In this document: positions 8,906-17,397 of the stretch, piece after piece
Position numbering within the stretch: position 1 is the stretch's first letter
Layout: each line of letters starts with the position of its first letter
Origin: Gemmatimonadota bacterium
Lineage (GTDB): Bacteria > Latescibacterota > UBA2968
DNA length: 64,000 nucleotides
Reading direction: 5' to 3'
Assembly: GCA_002714465.1 (NCBI GenBank)
Contig: PAXL01000046.1
Location: forward strand, 35,506 to 99,505
Translations under genes and position numbers: made by a program
The notes under the pieces: generated by a model
Database searches by the model: none
What the model saw: only the letters and a program-made list of their open reading frames with translations
Told to the model about the DNA's origin: nothing

Positions 8906-9990
8906 TGGCCAAGACTTACAAAGCCGGCGCGATTGGACGGACGGGACGGGGCAACTTCGGGCATGGTCTCCACACGTGCTATGCCGACGTTCCGAATGTC
9001 GATCTCGTAGCTGTCGCTGACGATGACGAGGATGGGCGCGCCAAGGCTGTCGCCGACACGGGCGCAGAACGGTCCTATGCAGACTACCGCGAGATGTTGG
9101 AGAAGGAAGATCTGGATATCGTGAGCGTGTGCCCAAGGTGGGTCGACTGTCATCTCGATATGATTCTGGCAACTCTCGACGCCGGGTGTCATATATACTC
9201 GGAGAAGCCAATGACGGCGTCGCCGGAGGACGCCGATCGCGTCATCGAACGAGCGGAGGAAAGGGGGCTTCGGATTGCTGTCGCTCATCAGGCGGCCTAT
9301 CTCCCCCAGATCCAGCAGGCGATAGACCTGATCAGGTCGGGCAAAATTGGCGACGTCATCTCAGTCCGGTCAGCCGGAAAGCAGGATCACAGGGGTGGCG
9401 GTGAGGACCTTCTCGTTTTGGGTACGCATCTGTTCAATTTGATGCGGCTTGTGGTGGGAGATGCGAGGACGGTTTTTGCGTGTGTCACGCATGAGGGTGC
9501 CCACCTGCGGCCCGAGCACGTTCGGGAAGCGGGCGAACCGATCGGCTGGATCGCGGGCGATCGTGTCCACGCGTTCTACGAGTTCGAGTCCGGTGTGACT
9601 GCGACCTTCGAGTCGCGCCAGCGTCAGATTCGGGATGGGCGACCCTACGGGATGGAGATCGTCGGTGAAAGCGGGACGATCGCCTTCGACGCCAGCGCAA
9701 GCGACATCTCCTTGCTGGAAGATAACAGCTACGCGCCGTGGGAGGCTGACCAGGAACGCAAGCCGCTCAATTTCGAGAAAGGGCCGCTGATGTCGGGGAA
9801 CGCCTTGGCGATCGAGGATCTGGTCGAGGCGGTCGAGGGCGGCCGGGAGCCGATTTCGAGTGCAAGGGGAGCCCGTATGGCTCTCGAGATGATTCTGGGT
9901 GTCTACGCCTCCGAGATTGCGGGAGAACGCGTATCACTGCCGCTGGCAGATCGAAGGCACCCCCTCGAGGTGTTCAAGCGGGGCGGATGA
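8905..9990 (+). CDS. Gfo/Idh/MocA family oxidoreductase
   Basis: The 361-residue protein starts at ATG 8905, with AGGAGG at 8895-8900 and a one-base overlap with the decayed dehydrogenase frame. The N-terminal Rossmann part binds NAD(P) (GAIGRTGRGNFGH), with YSEKPMT near residue 100 as the family EKP motif. A C-terminal alpha/beta substrate domain follows with GTHLFNLMRLVVGDA near 175. These enzymes oxidise, reduce or epimerise hydroxyl groups of sugars and inositols. As last gene of the lyase-lactonase-isomerase run, it probably oxidises the released monosaccharide. The exact substrate cannot be read from sequence. Confidence 0.88.
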   Translation: MAKTYKAGAIGRTGRGNFGHGLHTCYADVPNVDLVAVADDDEDGRAKAVADTGAERSYADYREMLEKEDLDIVSVCPRWVDCHLDMILATLDAGCHIYSEKPMTASPEDADRVIERAEERGLRIAVAHQAAYLPQIQQAIDLIRSGKIGDVISVRSAGKQDHRGGGEDLLVLGTHLFNLMRLVVGDARTVFACVTHEGAHLRPEHVREAGEPIGWIAGDRVHAFYEFESGVTATFESRQRQIRDGRPYGMEIVGESGTIAFDASASDISLLEDNSYAPWEADQERKPLNFEKGPLMSGNALAIEDLVEAVEGGREPISSARGARMALEMILGVYASEIAGERVSLPLADRRHPLEVFKRGG

Positions 9991-10033
9991 ACGGGATTTG
10001 CATATCTTTGAGTGACGGAACATTAGGCCTGCC

Positions 10034-10990
10034 ATGAAACTAAACATTCGAACAGATATTTCCGCAGACATTCAATCACCAACCCTCTTAGCCGGCTGGC
10101 CGGGTATGGGAAGCGTCGGTGTAGGCGCTATCAACTATATCCGGCGGCACGCAGAGGCGGTGGCCTTTGCCGACATCGACATGACAGAGTTTTTCTGTCA
10201 CGAAGAAGTTGTGGTCGAGAATGGGATCGCCAAGCTTCCCGACATGCCTGCTCACGTGTTTTACCACTTACAGGGCACGGATATCCTCGTGTTTGAGAGT
10301 GAGGCGCAGGTCCCGGGGCAGGGGGGCATATCGCTGATGAACTGCGTTCTCGACCTCGCCGAAGATCTGGAAGTGCAGACGATCTACACGGCCGCGGCAT
10401 ACGCGATTCCGATGCGCCCTGGAGACGATGTGCAGGTGTTGGGGATCTCGAATAGGGAGACCCTCAGGGACCACATTTCGAACCATGGAGTGGAGGTGCT
10501 TGATCAGGGGCATATCTCCGGTTTGAACGGGCTCCTCCTAGGCTTCGCTGGAACGCGGAGCATATCTGCCTCCTGTCTGATGGCTACGATGCCTCACCAC
10601 GTGGTTCAGATGCCGAATCCCAAGGCATCTCGCGGGATCGTCAACGTTTTGGCGAGCTTGCTCGATCTGCACATCGACCTGGCCGAGATGGATGAGGCTG
10701 TCGAGGAGATGGGGAAGGTTCTGGAGGAGATCGAAGAAAAGATCCGTTCAGCCTTTTCATCGATGGAGGGTGAGGGTGTCGAGCCGCCAGAAGAACTGGG
10801 TGACGTGGACGAAGAGGCAGCGCCCCAGAAGGTGATGGAGAAGATCGAACGGATGTTCCTTCAGGTCAGCCACTCGACTTCCTCTCAGCAGTCGAAAGCC
10901 ATGGCTGCACAGCTGAAGCAGGAACTCGATAAGTGGAACCTCTATGGGGTGTATGAGGATCGCTTTTTGAATCTTTTCCGCGATCAGTAG
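10034..10990 (+). CDS. PAC2-family (proteasome-assembly-chaperone-like) protein
   Basis: The 318-residue protein begins with the PAC2 pattern: SPTLLAGWPGMGSVGVGAIN at residues 16-35, then DILVFESEAQVPGQGG and YTAAAYAIPM. A C-terminal acidic, helical tail from about 215 (EMDEAVEEMGKVLEEIEEKI) looks coiled-coil. PAC2 proteins in archaea and bacteria are structurally related to eukaryotic proteasome assembly chaperones and to nucleoside-phosphorylase folds; their bacterial role is not settled. No proteasome, Mpa/ARC or Pup gene lies in the window. The gene stands alone between two intergenic gaps. Confidence 0.85.
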   Translation: MKLNIRTDISADIQSPTLLAGWPGMGSVGVGAINYIRRHAEAVAFADIDMTEFFCHEEVVVENGIAKLPDMPAHVFYHLQGTDILVFESEAQVPGQGGISLMNCVLDLAEDLEVQTIYTAAAYAIPMRPGDDVQVLGISNRETLRDHISNHGVEVLDQGHISGLNGLLLGFAGTRSISASCLMATMPHHVVQMPNPKASRGIVNVLASLLDLHIDLAEMDEAVEEMGKVLEEIEEKIRSAFSSMEGEGVEPPEELGDVDEEAAPQKVMEKIERMFLQVSHSTSSQQSKAMAAQLKQELDKWNLYGVYEDRFLNLFRDQ

Positions 10991-11133
10991 GGCATTGTAT
11001 AGGTTGATGAGGATCAGGGCCTTGACCGGGTGTCGGGGCCCTTTGGCGTTCCTGCCGGTGGAGAGTTGTCCAATCTGTTGATGCGAACTAGGTTAAGCAT
11101 AAAAAGGACTTTAGGGGGAGTGGACATAACAGC

Positions 11134-12186
11134 ATGAATGATATCCGGATCGATCTCTATAGCGACACATCGACCAAACCGACAGAAGAGATGCGGGCCT
11201 TCATGTGTGCCGCCGAAGTGGGGGATGAACAGAAGGGGGAAGATCCCACGGTCAACCGTCTACAGGATATCGTGGCGGACCTGCTGGGAAAGGAAAAGGC
11301 TTTGTTCCTTCCGTCGGGAACGATGTGCAATCAGATTGCTTATGCGGTCCATTGTGGTCCCGGTGACCTGATCCTGCTCGACAGGTCGGCACATCCCCTG
11401 ATTTCGGAGTCCGGTGGGGCAGCTGTGCTCGCGAGCGCGACCATGTATCCAATTGATGGGGCTCGGGGGCAATTCACGGCCGAGCAGGTCGCGGAGATCG
11501 TCGAGCCTGCGACACGTTACAAGCCCACGTTTAGGCTTCTTTCGATCGAGCAGACGACGAACAAGCCCGGGGGGCTGATCTGGCCCCTTGAACAGATCAG
11601 AGAAGTCGAGTCGATCGCACGTGAACGCGGCATGCTCACGCATATGGATGGGGCTAGGCTCCTCAACGCCGTTATCGAAACCGGTGTTGCGGCTGCTGAA
11701 TACACCGCTTCCTTCGACTCAGTCTGGATTGACCTCAGTAAGGGGCTTGGCGCACCGATCGGCGCCGTCCTGGCGGGCGAGGGTTCGTTTATCCAGGAGG
11801 CGTGGCAGTGGAAGCAACGGATCGGCGGCGCCATGCGTCAGGCAGGTATCGCGGCGGCAGCTGGGGTATATGCGCTCGAACACCATGTTGGCCGGATGGC
11901 CGAGGATCACGCGAACGCCAAGCGGCTCGCGGCCAGCATCTCTGATGCTCCGGGTATTCGGATTGATGTGGATGCGGTGGAGACCAATATGGTCCGGTTT
12001 ACGATCGAGGATCTGGGTATATCGTCCGTGGACTTTGTAGAGCGGCTGATCGCCTCTGCCGGTGTTCGAGTCAGCGCTCCCGGACCGGCACTGATACGCG
12101 CGATCCCACATTTGGGGATAACAGAAGCTGACGTAGACGAGGCCGCGGAGGGGATTTGCGGTCTGGCCACAAACCTGGCAGGCTGA
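11134..12186 (+). CDS. Threonine aldolase (PLP-dependent beta-eliminating lyase family)
   Basis: This 350-residue fold-type I PLP enzyme carries the low-specificity L-threonine aldolase pattern. It has RIDLYSDTSTKPTEEMRAFM at the N-terminus, FLPSGTMCNQIA near residue 58, HMDGARLLNAV at 170-180 (Asp172 should contact the pyridine nitrogen), and IDLSKGLGAPIGAVLAG with PLP-binding Lys203. It should split L-allo-threonine or L-threonine to glycine and acetaldehyde, or act on a related beta-hydroxy amino acid. A GGGGGAG stretch lies about 15 bases before the ATG. Its stop overlaps the Gfo/Idh region downstream, so the two are cotranscribed. Confidence 0.85.
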   Translation: MNDIRIDLYSDTSTKPTEEMRAFMCAAEVGDEQKGEDPTVNRLQDIVADLLGKEKALFLPSGTMCNQIAYAVHCGPGDLILLDRSAHPLISESGGAAVLASATMYPIDGARGQFTAEQVAEIVEPATRYKPTFRLLSIEQTTNKPGGLIWPLEQIREVESIARERGMLTHMDGARLLNAVIETGVAAAEYTASFDSVWIDLSKGLGAPIGAVLAGEGSFIQEAWQWKQRIGGAMRQAGIAAAAGVYALEHHVGRMAEDHANAKRLAASISDAPGIRIDVDAVETNMVRFTIEDLGISSVDFVERLIASAGVRVSAPGPALIRAIPHLGITEADVDEAAEGICGLATNLAG

Positions 12187-12187
12187 T

Positions 12188-13330
12188 GTGTATCGCGTAG
12201 CCATACTTGGCTGCCGTGGGCGGGGAACTGCCGCCGGTCGTGCCTACAACGAGCACCCCGAGACGGAGGTCGTCGCTCTCTGTGACTTGCTCAAGGAGCG
12301 GCTGACTGCACTGGGGGACGAACTCGGCGTCGCCGGGCGGTTCATGGATCTGGATGAGATGATGCGGTCAGAAGCGCCCGACATCGTCGCCATTCCGGTC
12401 GGGACGGAGTACCACTTCGACCTAGGAATGAGGGTTCTAGAGTATGGCGCTCATATTGATATCGAGAAACCGATCTGCGTAGATCTCCAGCAGGCAGACA
12501 AGCTGCTGGAGAAGGCGGAAGAGAAGGGCGTCCAAATCGCAGTACACCATCAGGGACGCACGGGTTCCGCGATGCGTGCAATCTCTTCTGCATACCGTGC
12601 CGGCAAAATCGGTGATCTTCGGTATGTAGCGGCCAGCGGGAAGGGATACTATGGAGGGTATGGTCTGCTGAACATCGGGACACACGCCGTCAACGCGATC
12701 CTCGACATCACTGGCCAATGCCGTGCGGTCAACGCGGTCGCAACTACGGGCGGAAGGACTTCGGCCGTTGACGATGTGCTTCCGTCACCGAACGGCATGG
12801 GGATGATCTGTGGGGAGAACATCACTGCCGATTTTACCTTCGATCGAGGTGTGACAGGGACGCTTCGACAGCATCGATTTGAGACCGTCGATTCACGGGC
12901 CTACCACGCAGAGTTCTTCGGATCGGAGGGGCGACTCTACTGGGGACGCGATACAGCTTGGCACCTTCCTGATCCGCACGCCTCACCAGAAGACAAGACG
13001 AAGTGGCTCGAGTTGACTCCTGATCTGCCTGAACTACCGATCCGTGATGCTGCGTTGGACGATCTACTATTCGTTGACGAATATGTGAATGCGTTGTCCG
13101 AAGGACGACATCATGTCTGCAGTGGTGTCGAAGGCCGGCACGTGCTGGAGGTCCTGATGGGGGTGTTCGAGTCGATTGCATACGGTGTTCGAGTCAATCT
13201 GCCTCAGGAAAGACGTGATCATCCCCTCCTTCGATGGCGCCGGGATCACGGCCTGGGCAGTCCCGAGCCCACGCCGAGGCCCTACGAGTACTGGCTGCGG
13301 GCGGAAGACCGTCGCCTAGGGAAGTCGTAG
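12188..13330 (+). CDS. Gfo/Idh/MocA family oxidoreductase
   Basis: The 380-residue protein starts at GTG 12188, directly after the aldolase stop. The nucleotide-binding turn is AILGCRGRGTAAGRAYNE, and the EKP motif appears as HIDIEKPICVD near residue 93. The second domain contains GLLNIGTHAVNAILDI near 160. An extended C-terminus ends with a basic region, HPLLRWRRDHGLGSP. It is one of six Gfo/Idh paralogues in the window and is not especially close to the others by eye. The neighbouring creatininase and aldolase genes suggest small-molecule catabolism, substrate unknown. Confidence 0.85.
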   Translation: MYRVAILGCRGRGTAAGRAYNEHPETEVVALCDLLKERLTALGDELGVAGRFMDLDEMMRSEAPDIVAIPVGTEYHFDLGMRVLEYGAHIDIEKPICVDLQQADKLLEKAEEKGVQIAVHHQGRTGSAMRAISSAYRAGKIGDLRYVAASGKGYYGGYGLLNIGTHAVNAILDITGQCRAVNAVATTGGRTSAVDDVLPSPNGMGMICGENITADFTFDRGVTGTLRQHRFETVDSRAYHAEFFGSEGRLYWGRDTAWHLPDPHASPEDKTKWLELTPDLPELPIRDAALDDLLFVDEYVNALSEGRHHVCSGVEGRHVLEVLMGVFESIAYGVRVNLPQERRDHPLLRWRRDHGLGSPEPTPRPYEYWLRAEDRRLGKS

Positions 13331-13337
13331 GTTGGCC

Positions 13338-14159
13338 ATGTTTCGAGACTCTTACAACGGAAGCAACAAGAAGATCTTCTGGCAGGAGATGTGGCGCGAT
13401 GAATTCGAAGACGCCTTGGAGCGCGATCCTGTCGTGATCGTTCCCGTGGGTTCGATCGAACAGCACGGACCACACTGCCCAATGGATGTGGACATCGTGG
13501 GTCCGTTTTACATGGCTGTCGAGGCGGCCAAACGGACAGAAGCCTTCCCTGTGATCGTCGCCCCGCCGGTCTGGTCGGGCTTTACCCATTACAACAAAGG
13601 TTTCGCCGGGACGATCAGCTTGAGGATTGAAACCTTTCTGAACTTGCTCCAGGATGTTTGCCTGAGTATCCACGAAAATGGGTTCAAGCGGATGATTCTC
13701 GTGAATGGCCACGGTGGGAATGACGCGCCGGTTCGCGTGGTGCGCGACACGCTTGCCGAACACAACTGCTTTGTTGTCGGTTTTTCGTGGTGGAAGATGG
13801 TTGAACCGGAAATGCTCGAATGGGGCGATGCGGACGAAGGGGCTGTGGGACACGGTGGGGAGTGGGAAACATCCGTCCAACTACATCTTCGTGAACACCT
13901 GATCCAGAAAGATCTGATGAATGACGATGTCTTCCTGAATCCGTTCAGCCCTGAGATGAAGAAATTTGCCGGCTTCTCGGAGAGGCGACGCGATACGCGC
14001 GATGTCACCGGCACGATGGGCAGTGCACTCTCCGCTTCCGCTGAAAAAGGAGGGCGAGTGTTTGAGTTGGCTACTACTCGGCTGATGCAGGTGGCAGCTG
14101 AGTTTCACGCCCAGCCTGTCCGCGAATACTTCGAGCTCGGTTCTTACTGCCCCAAGTAG
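13338..14159 (+). CDS. Creatininase family amidohydrolase
   Basis: This protein of about 273 residues is taken from ATG 13338; an in-frame TTG at 13332 is an alternative. It has the family's metal-ligand segments: VPVGSIEQHGPHCPMDVD near residue 35, VNGHGGNDAPVR near 118, and GHGGEWETSVQLHL near 173. Family members hydrolyse cyclic amides such as creatinine or formamides in cofactor biosynthesis (ArfB, MftE), using zinc or manganese. No flavin or mycofactocin genes are nearby, so a catabolic amidohydrolase role beside the Gfo/Idh gene is more likely. Confidence 0.85.
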   Translation: MFRDSYNGSNKKIFWQEMWRDEFEDALERDPVVIVPVGSIEQHGPHCPMDVDIVGPFYMAVEAAKRTEAFPVIVAPPVWSGFTHYNKGFAGTISLRIETFLNLLQDVCLSIHENGFKRMILVNGHGGNDAPVRVVRDTLAEHNCFVVGFSWWKMVEPEMLEWGDADEGAVGHGGEWETSVQLHLREHLIQKDLMNDDVFLNPFSPEMKKFAGFSERRRDTRDVTGTMGSALSASAEKGGRVFELATTRLMQVAAEFHAQPVREYFELGSYCPK

Positions 14160-14163
14160 GTGT

Positions 14164-14454
14164 ATGCTAAGCCGTTTAAGTCTGTTTGCCTTTCTTCTTC
14201 CCTGTGCAACTGACATGCAGGCCGTCTACCCTGCTTCTGAGACAGGCGGCCAGCTGGTGGAATCGAGCATTGGGGGGCGTCCGATTGATCCGCGGGTCGA
14301 CTGTAAGATTGTGGGCGGAAAGAGGGCGTTCGCGAATACGACGATGGGTAGGGCGAGGGACATAGGTGTCGGTAAAAGCGGTCTTCTCGGTCAGCACATC
14401 CGTATCCAGGATCGCGTCAAAGGCGCCGTGGATAGTCGCATCCAGAGGTGTTAG
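14164..14454 (+). CDS. Hypothetical small exported protein
   Basis: A 96-codon frame starts four bases after the creatininase stop. It opens with a possible signal peptide, MLSRLSLFAFLLPCATDMQA, followed by a glycine- and arginine-rich sequence with no family I recognise. Codon choice is not obviously different from neighbours, but there is no clear ribosome site and an overlapping frame exists on the other strand. It may be a remnant or noise. It fills the 325-base space before the THUMP gene. Confidence 0.28.
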   Translation: MLSRLSLFAFLLPCATDMQAVYPASETGGQLVESSIGGRPIDPRVDCKIVGGKRAFANTTMGRARDIGVGKSGLLGQHIRIQDRVKGAVDSRIQRC

Positions 14455-14484
14455 GGGGCGGTCTTGGGAGGAGAGAACAGTCCA

Positions 14485-15552
14485 ATGATCGAGATCGAAT
14501 CTTCTGTCGCAGACCCGGAGATTCCAAAGATTCGAAATTTCTTTGTGACTGCGGCCGGCGGCCTCGAGGACGCTGCGCTTGGAGAGGTGCGGGATGTACT
14601 GAAGGGGTTGACCTCGGTACGGGTCGAAAAACGACATCGACAGGGACGGATTCACTTCCGGTATACACGAAGCCCCAAACGTCTGCTGGATCTGACTTCG
14701 GTCGAGGGTGTGTTCGCGGATCTAGGTGTCGTCGGAGGGGTCACCGCTGGGCGGCCAGGTTTGCTACGGGTCGCGGAGGCTGTGTCCAAAGTTGATATCG
14801 GCCCCGGGATCGCCCTATACAACATCCTGAACGGTCAGCCTCAGACGACAGGTGTCGCGGTCAACTGTACGGTGGGTAGAGGTCATCGGTTCTCGTCTAG
14901 CGAACTCCATCGAGTGCTGCGGATGGTGCTCGCCGAATCATATGACCTCGATGAATCCGAGCAACAGGGACCCTACTACTTGCAGGTTCGGATTGAAGGG
15001 AAAAGAGCACTGATTGGGTTCAGGCTCTCGGAGCGGAGCCTGCCGAAGAGACTATCCTCCGACCTGCCGATTACGACGATATGCGCACTTGGACTCCTGA
15101 TCCGTCCCGAAAGCGGAGAGGTCTGGCTCGACCTGGCAACACGGAGCGGTTCGGTTCTTGCGTGCTTCGAGGCTTTTCACGACATCGTTCCTCTGGGGCT
15201 GGAAACTCACCCCGACTTTGCCGGGGTGTCGGTGGACACGCTCGGGGGACGGAATCGGGTTGGGCTCTGGGAGGGACACAATCTGCCGGTCCGCGAGGCG
15301 GTCGTTGACGGTCTGTTCGCGTGTGTAAACCGAAGAAGCGAAATCGCGATAGATGAAGTCAGCCTTTCTGAATACTCGCGTGTTCTCCGCCCCCACGGAC
15401 GGGTCGTTCTGGTCACGGAGAGAGATCGAGATCTAGAGCGGTTCCTCGAGCGAACAACTTCAGATTTTAGTTGTTCGGAGCGACGGAACATCCAGGTCGG
15501 CGGTGAAGCCCTCGCGCTGTATCACCTTCAGAAGACCAACTCCTCACGATGA
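14485..15552 (+). CDS. THUMP-domain protein with degenerate methyltransferase region
   Basis: The 355-residue protein is taken from ATG 14485, which has GGAGGAG at 14467-14473. Residues 10-30 (FFVTAAGGLEDAALGEV) and the following stretch to about 160 resemble the THUMP RNA-binding region of Trm14/RlmKL-type RNA methyltransferases. The C-terminal half has the layout of a Rossmann methyltransferase, but key motifs are eroded. WLDLATRSGSVLACFEAF stands where D-P-x-C-G-S-G is expected, and no N-P-P-Y/F catalytic motif is found. It may bind RNA without methylating it. Its stop overlaps the phosphatase start. Confidence 0.6.
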   Translation: MIEIESSVADPEIPKIRNFFVTAAGGLEDAALGEVRDVLKGLTSVRVEKRHRQGRIHFRYTRSPKRLLDLTSVEGVFADLGVVGGVTAGRPGLLRVAEAVSKVDIGPGIALYNILNGQPQTTGVAVNCTVGRGHRFSSSELHRVLRMVLAESYDLDESEQQGPYYLQVRIEGKRALIGFRLSERSLPKRLSSDLPITTICALGLLIRPESGEVWLDLATRSGSVLACFEAFHDIVPLGLETHPDFAGVSVDTLGGRNRVGLWEGHNLPVREAVVDGLFACVNRRSEIAIDEVSLSEYSRVLRPHGRVVLVTERDRDLERFLERTTSDFSCSERRNIQVGGEALALYHLQKTNSSR

Positions 15553-16553
15553 TTTTTAACCTGCTCCTGGTCTGCACCGTGGCTTCGGCAGAGGCCACGC
15601 CGATACGCATCGCCATAGGATCCTGTGCCCATCAGGACAGCGTTCAACGTGTGTGGGATGGCGTACTGGCTTGGCAACCCGATCTGTTCGTACATCTTGG
15701 TGACGCGATCTATGCAGACACCCGAGACTCGACGAAGATGCGCACGGACTACGAGAAAGCTTGGGCCAACACCAGATTCGGACGGGTTCGAGACAAGGTA
15801 GCGCTCTTTTCGACCTGGGACGATCACGACTTCGGGGAGAACGATGCGGGGTCGTCTTACCCGATGCGGCGTGTCGCGGAACGTCTGTTCTTTGAGTTCT
15901 GGACGGATCAGGGCGATCCGGGTCGTCTGGATCGTCCGGGTGTTTACGGGAGCCGATTGATCGAACGAGCTGGGAACTCCGTTCGAATCATTCTGCTCGA
16001 CACGAGATTCTTCAGGAGCGACTGGACACCTGACACATCCGGAAAGCGTAGGTATCGCGTTGATTACGATGGGTCGAAGACGATACTTGGTGCAGATCAG
16101 TGGCGGTGGCTAGAGGAGGAACTCCGTATGCCCGCTGATCTCCGCGTGATTGCTTCGAGCATCCAGGTCGTGAACGATGAACACGGATGGGAATCCTGGG
16201 GTAACTTTCCGAGTGAACGGAAGAAGCTGCTGGACCTGATCAGTGCGACGGGTGCTCAGGGCGTGATCGTGGTGAGCGGTGATCGACACTTCACGGAGCT
16301 GTCCCGGCAGATAAGAACGAACGGCTATCCGATCTACGACTTCACGGCCAGCGGACTTACGCAGGTCGCCCATAAGGGGCATCTGGCAATGAACTCGAAG
16401 CGAGTGGGTGATGCGGTAACTGGGCAAAACTTCGGTGGGCTGGCTGTCAATTTTGCCGCTGGCACGGTCCGTTTTCTCGGCTTTAACGAGGCTGGAATTG
16501 TCGTGTTCGATTACAAGATTCGAATGTCCGAACTGGGAGTTGAAACACAATGA
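15549..16553 (+). CDS. Secreted PhoD-like metallophosphatase
   Basis: The 334-residue protein begins at ATG 15549 in an ATGA overlap with the THUMP gene. It has a short signal peptide, MIFNLLLVCTVASAEA. Metal-site motifs of the PhoD class follow: FVHLGDAIYAD near residue 47, STWDDHDFGENDAG near 88 and VVSGDRHFTEL near 236. The family uses iron and calcium to hydrolyse phosphodiesters and monoesters in the periplasm or outside the cell. A four-base overlap links it to the potassium channel gene. No Tat twin-arginine signal is seen, unlike classical PhoD. Confidence 0.85.
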   Translation: MIFNLLLVCTVASAEATPIRIAIGSCAHQDSVQRVWDGVLAWQPDLFVHLGDAIYADTRDSTKMRTDYEKAWANTRFGRVRDKVALFSTWDDHDFGENDAGSSYPMRRVAERLFFEFWTDQGDPGRLDRPGVYGSRLIERAGNSVRIILLDTRFFRSDWTPDTSGKRRYRVDYDGSKTILGADQWRWLEEELRMPADLRVIASSIQVVNDEHGWESWGNFPSERKKLLDLISATGAQGVIVVSGDRHFTELSRQIRTNGYPIYDFTASGLTQVAHKGHLAMNSKRVGDAVTGQNFGGLAVNFAAGTVRFLGFNEAGIVVFDYKIRMSELGVETQ

Positions 16554-17395
16554 ACCGGTCCCGTCGGCGCGAGGCCCCTGAAGTAGGTCATCGCAGAAGA
16601 CTCCACGAGATTATTTTCGAGGCCGATACGCCCCTGGGCAAGTGGTTCGATGTGCTTCTGATCGCTTCGATCATCACGTCGATCGTCGTCGTGATGCTGG
16701 ACAGCGTGGCCAGCATCAGGGAGAAACATAGCGAGTTGCTGACAGGTCTGGAGTGGTTTTTTACCGCGATGTTTACGACCGAATACTTGATTCGATTGTA
16801 TGCCGTTCGCAGGCCAAGCCAGTATGCCCTCAGCCTTTTTGGGGTCGTGGACCTCCTTGCGGTCATCCCGACCTATCTCAGTCTCATCCTGCCGGGAAGT
16901 CAATATCTTCTAGCGATCAGGGTGCTTCGTCTGCTGCGCATTTTCAGGGTTCTCAAGCTGGCGCAGTATCTGGGGGAAGCGAACGAGCTTCTGGATGCTC
17001 TCCGCGCAAGCCGGCGGAAGATCGCCGTGTTTGTTTTTACCGTCCTGACGCTCGTTGTGATCTGCGGATCCGTGATGTATGTGATCGAGGGGGGCGAGAA
17101 CGGGTTCACCAGTATCCCCAAGAGCGTGTATTGGGCGATCGTGACGCTCACGACGGTTGGCTATGGGGATATCTCGCCGAAAACGGAGCTTGGTCAGGCG
17201 ATTGCCGCCGTGATCATGATTATGGGATACGGTATCATCGCCGTTCCGACAGGCATCGTGACGGCCGAGTTGACCAATCCGAAATACCTTACTGTTTCCA
17301 CACAGTGCTGCCTGAGCTGCACGGCGGAGGGACATTCTCCGGAAGCGGCCTACTGCTACGCGTGTGGGGAGTCACTCGAAAGCGAGAGGAGTTGA
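16550..17395 (+). CDS. Voltage-gated potassium channel with C-terminal zinc ribbon
   Basis: This 281-residue protein has the six-segment Kv layout. S1 lies at residues 24-44, S2 near 62-82, and S3 near 95-112. S4 carries regularly spaced arginines (RVLRLLRIFRVLK, about 124-136), S5 is near 158-178, and the selectivity filter TLTTVGYGD is at about 198-206. S6 ends near 240. The tail after residue 250 has two Cys pairs (CLSC and CYAC), which would form a small zinc ribbon, unusual for this family. It starts at ATG 16550, overlapping the phosphatase stop. Confidence 0.88.
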   Translation: MNRSRRREAPEVGHRRRLHEIIFEADTPLGKWFDVLLIASIITSIVVVMLDSVASIREKHSELLTGLEWFFTAMFTTEYLIRLYAVRRPSQYALSLFGVVDLLAVIPTYLSLILPGSQYLLAIRVLRLLRIFRVLKLAQYLGEANELLDALRASRRKIAVFVFTVLTLVVICGSVMYVIEGGENGFTSIPKSVYWAIVTLTTVGYGDISPKTELGQAIAAVIMIMGYGIIAVPTGIVTAELTNPKYLTVSTQCCLSCTAEGHSPEAAYCYACGESLESERS

Positions 17396-17397
17396 CC

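Noticed and set aside
8477..9211. A 244-codon minus-strand open frame
   Set aside because: It is the antisense shadow of the dehydrogenase remnant and the Gfo/Idh gene, with arginine- and proline-rich nonsense composition and no motif.
11018..11046. Hairpin GGGCC/GGCCC after the PAC2 gene as terminator
   Set aside because: Only five pairs with a long loop and a three-base T-run; too weak to call.
16753..17397. N-terminal extension of the Gfo/Idh frame to 569 residues
   Set aside because: It overlaps the potassium channel gene in another frame and encodes no recognisable domain.
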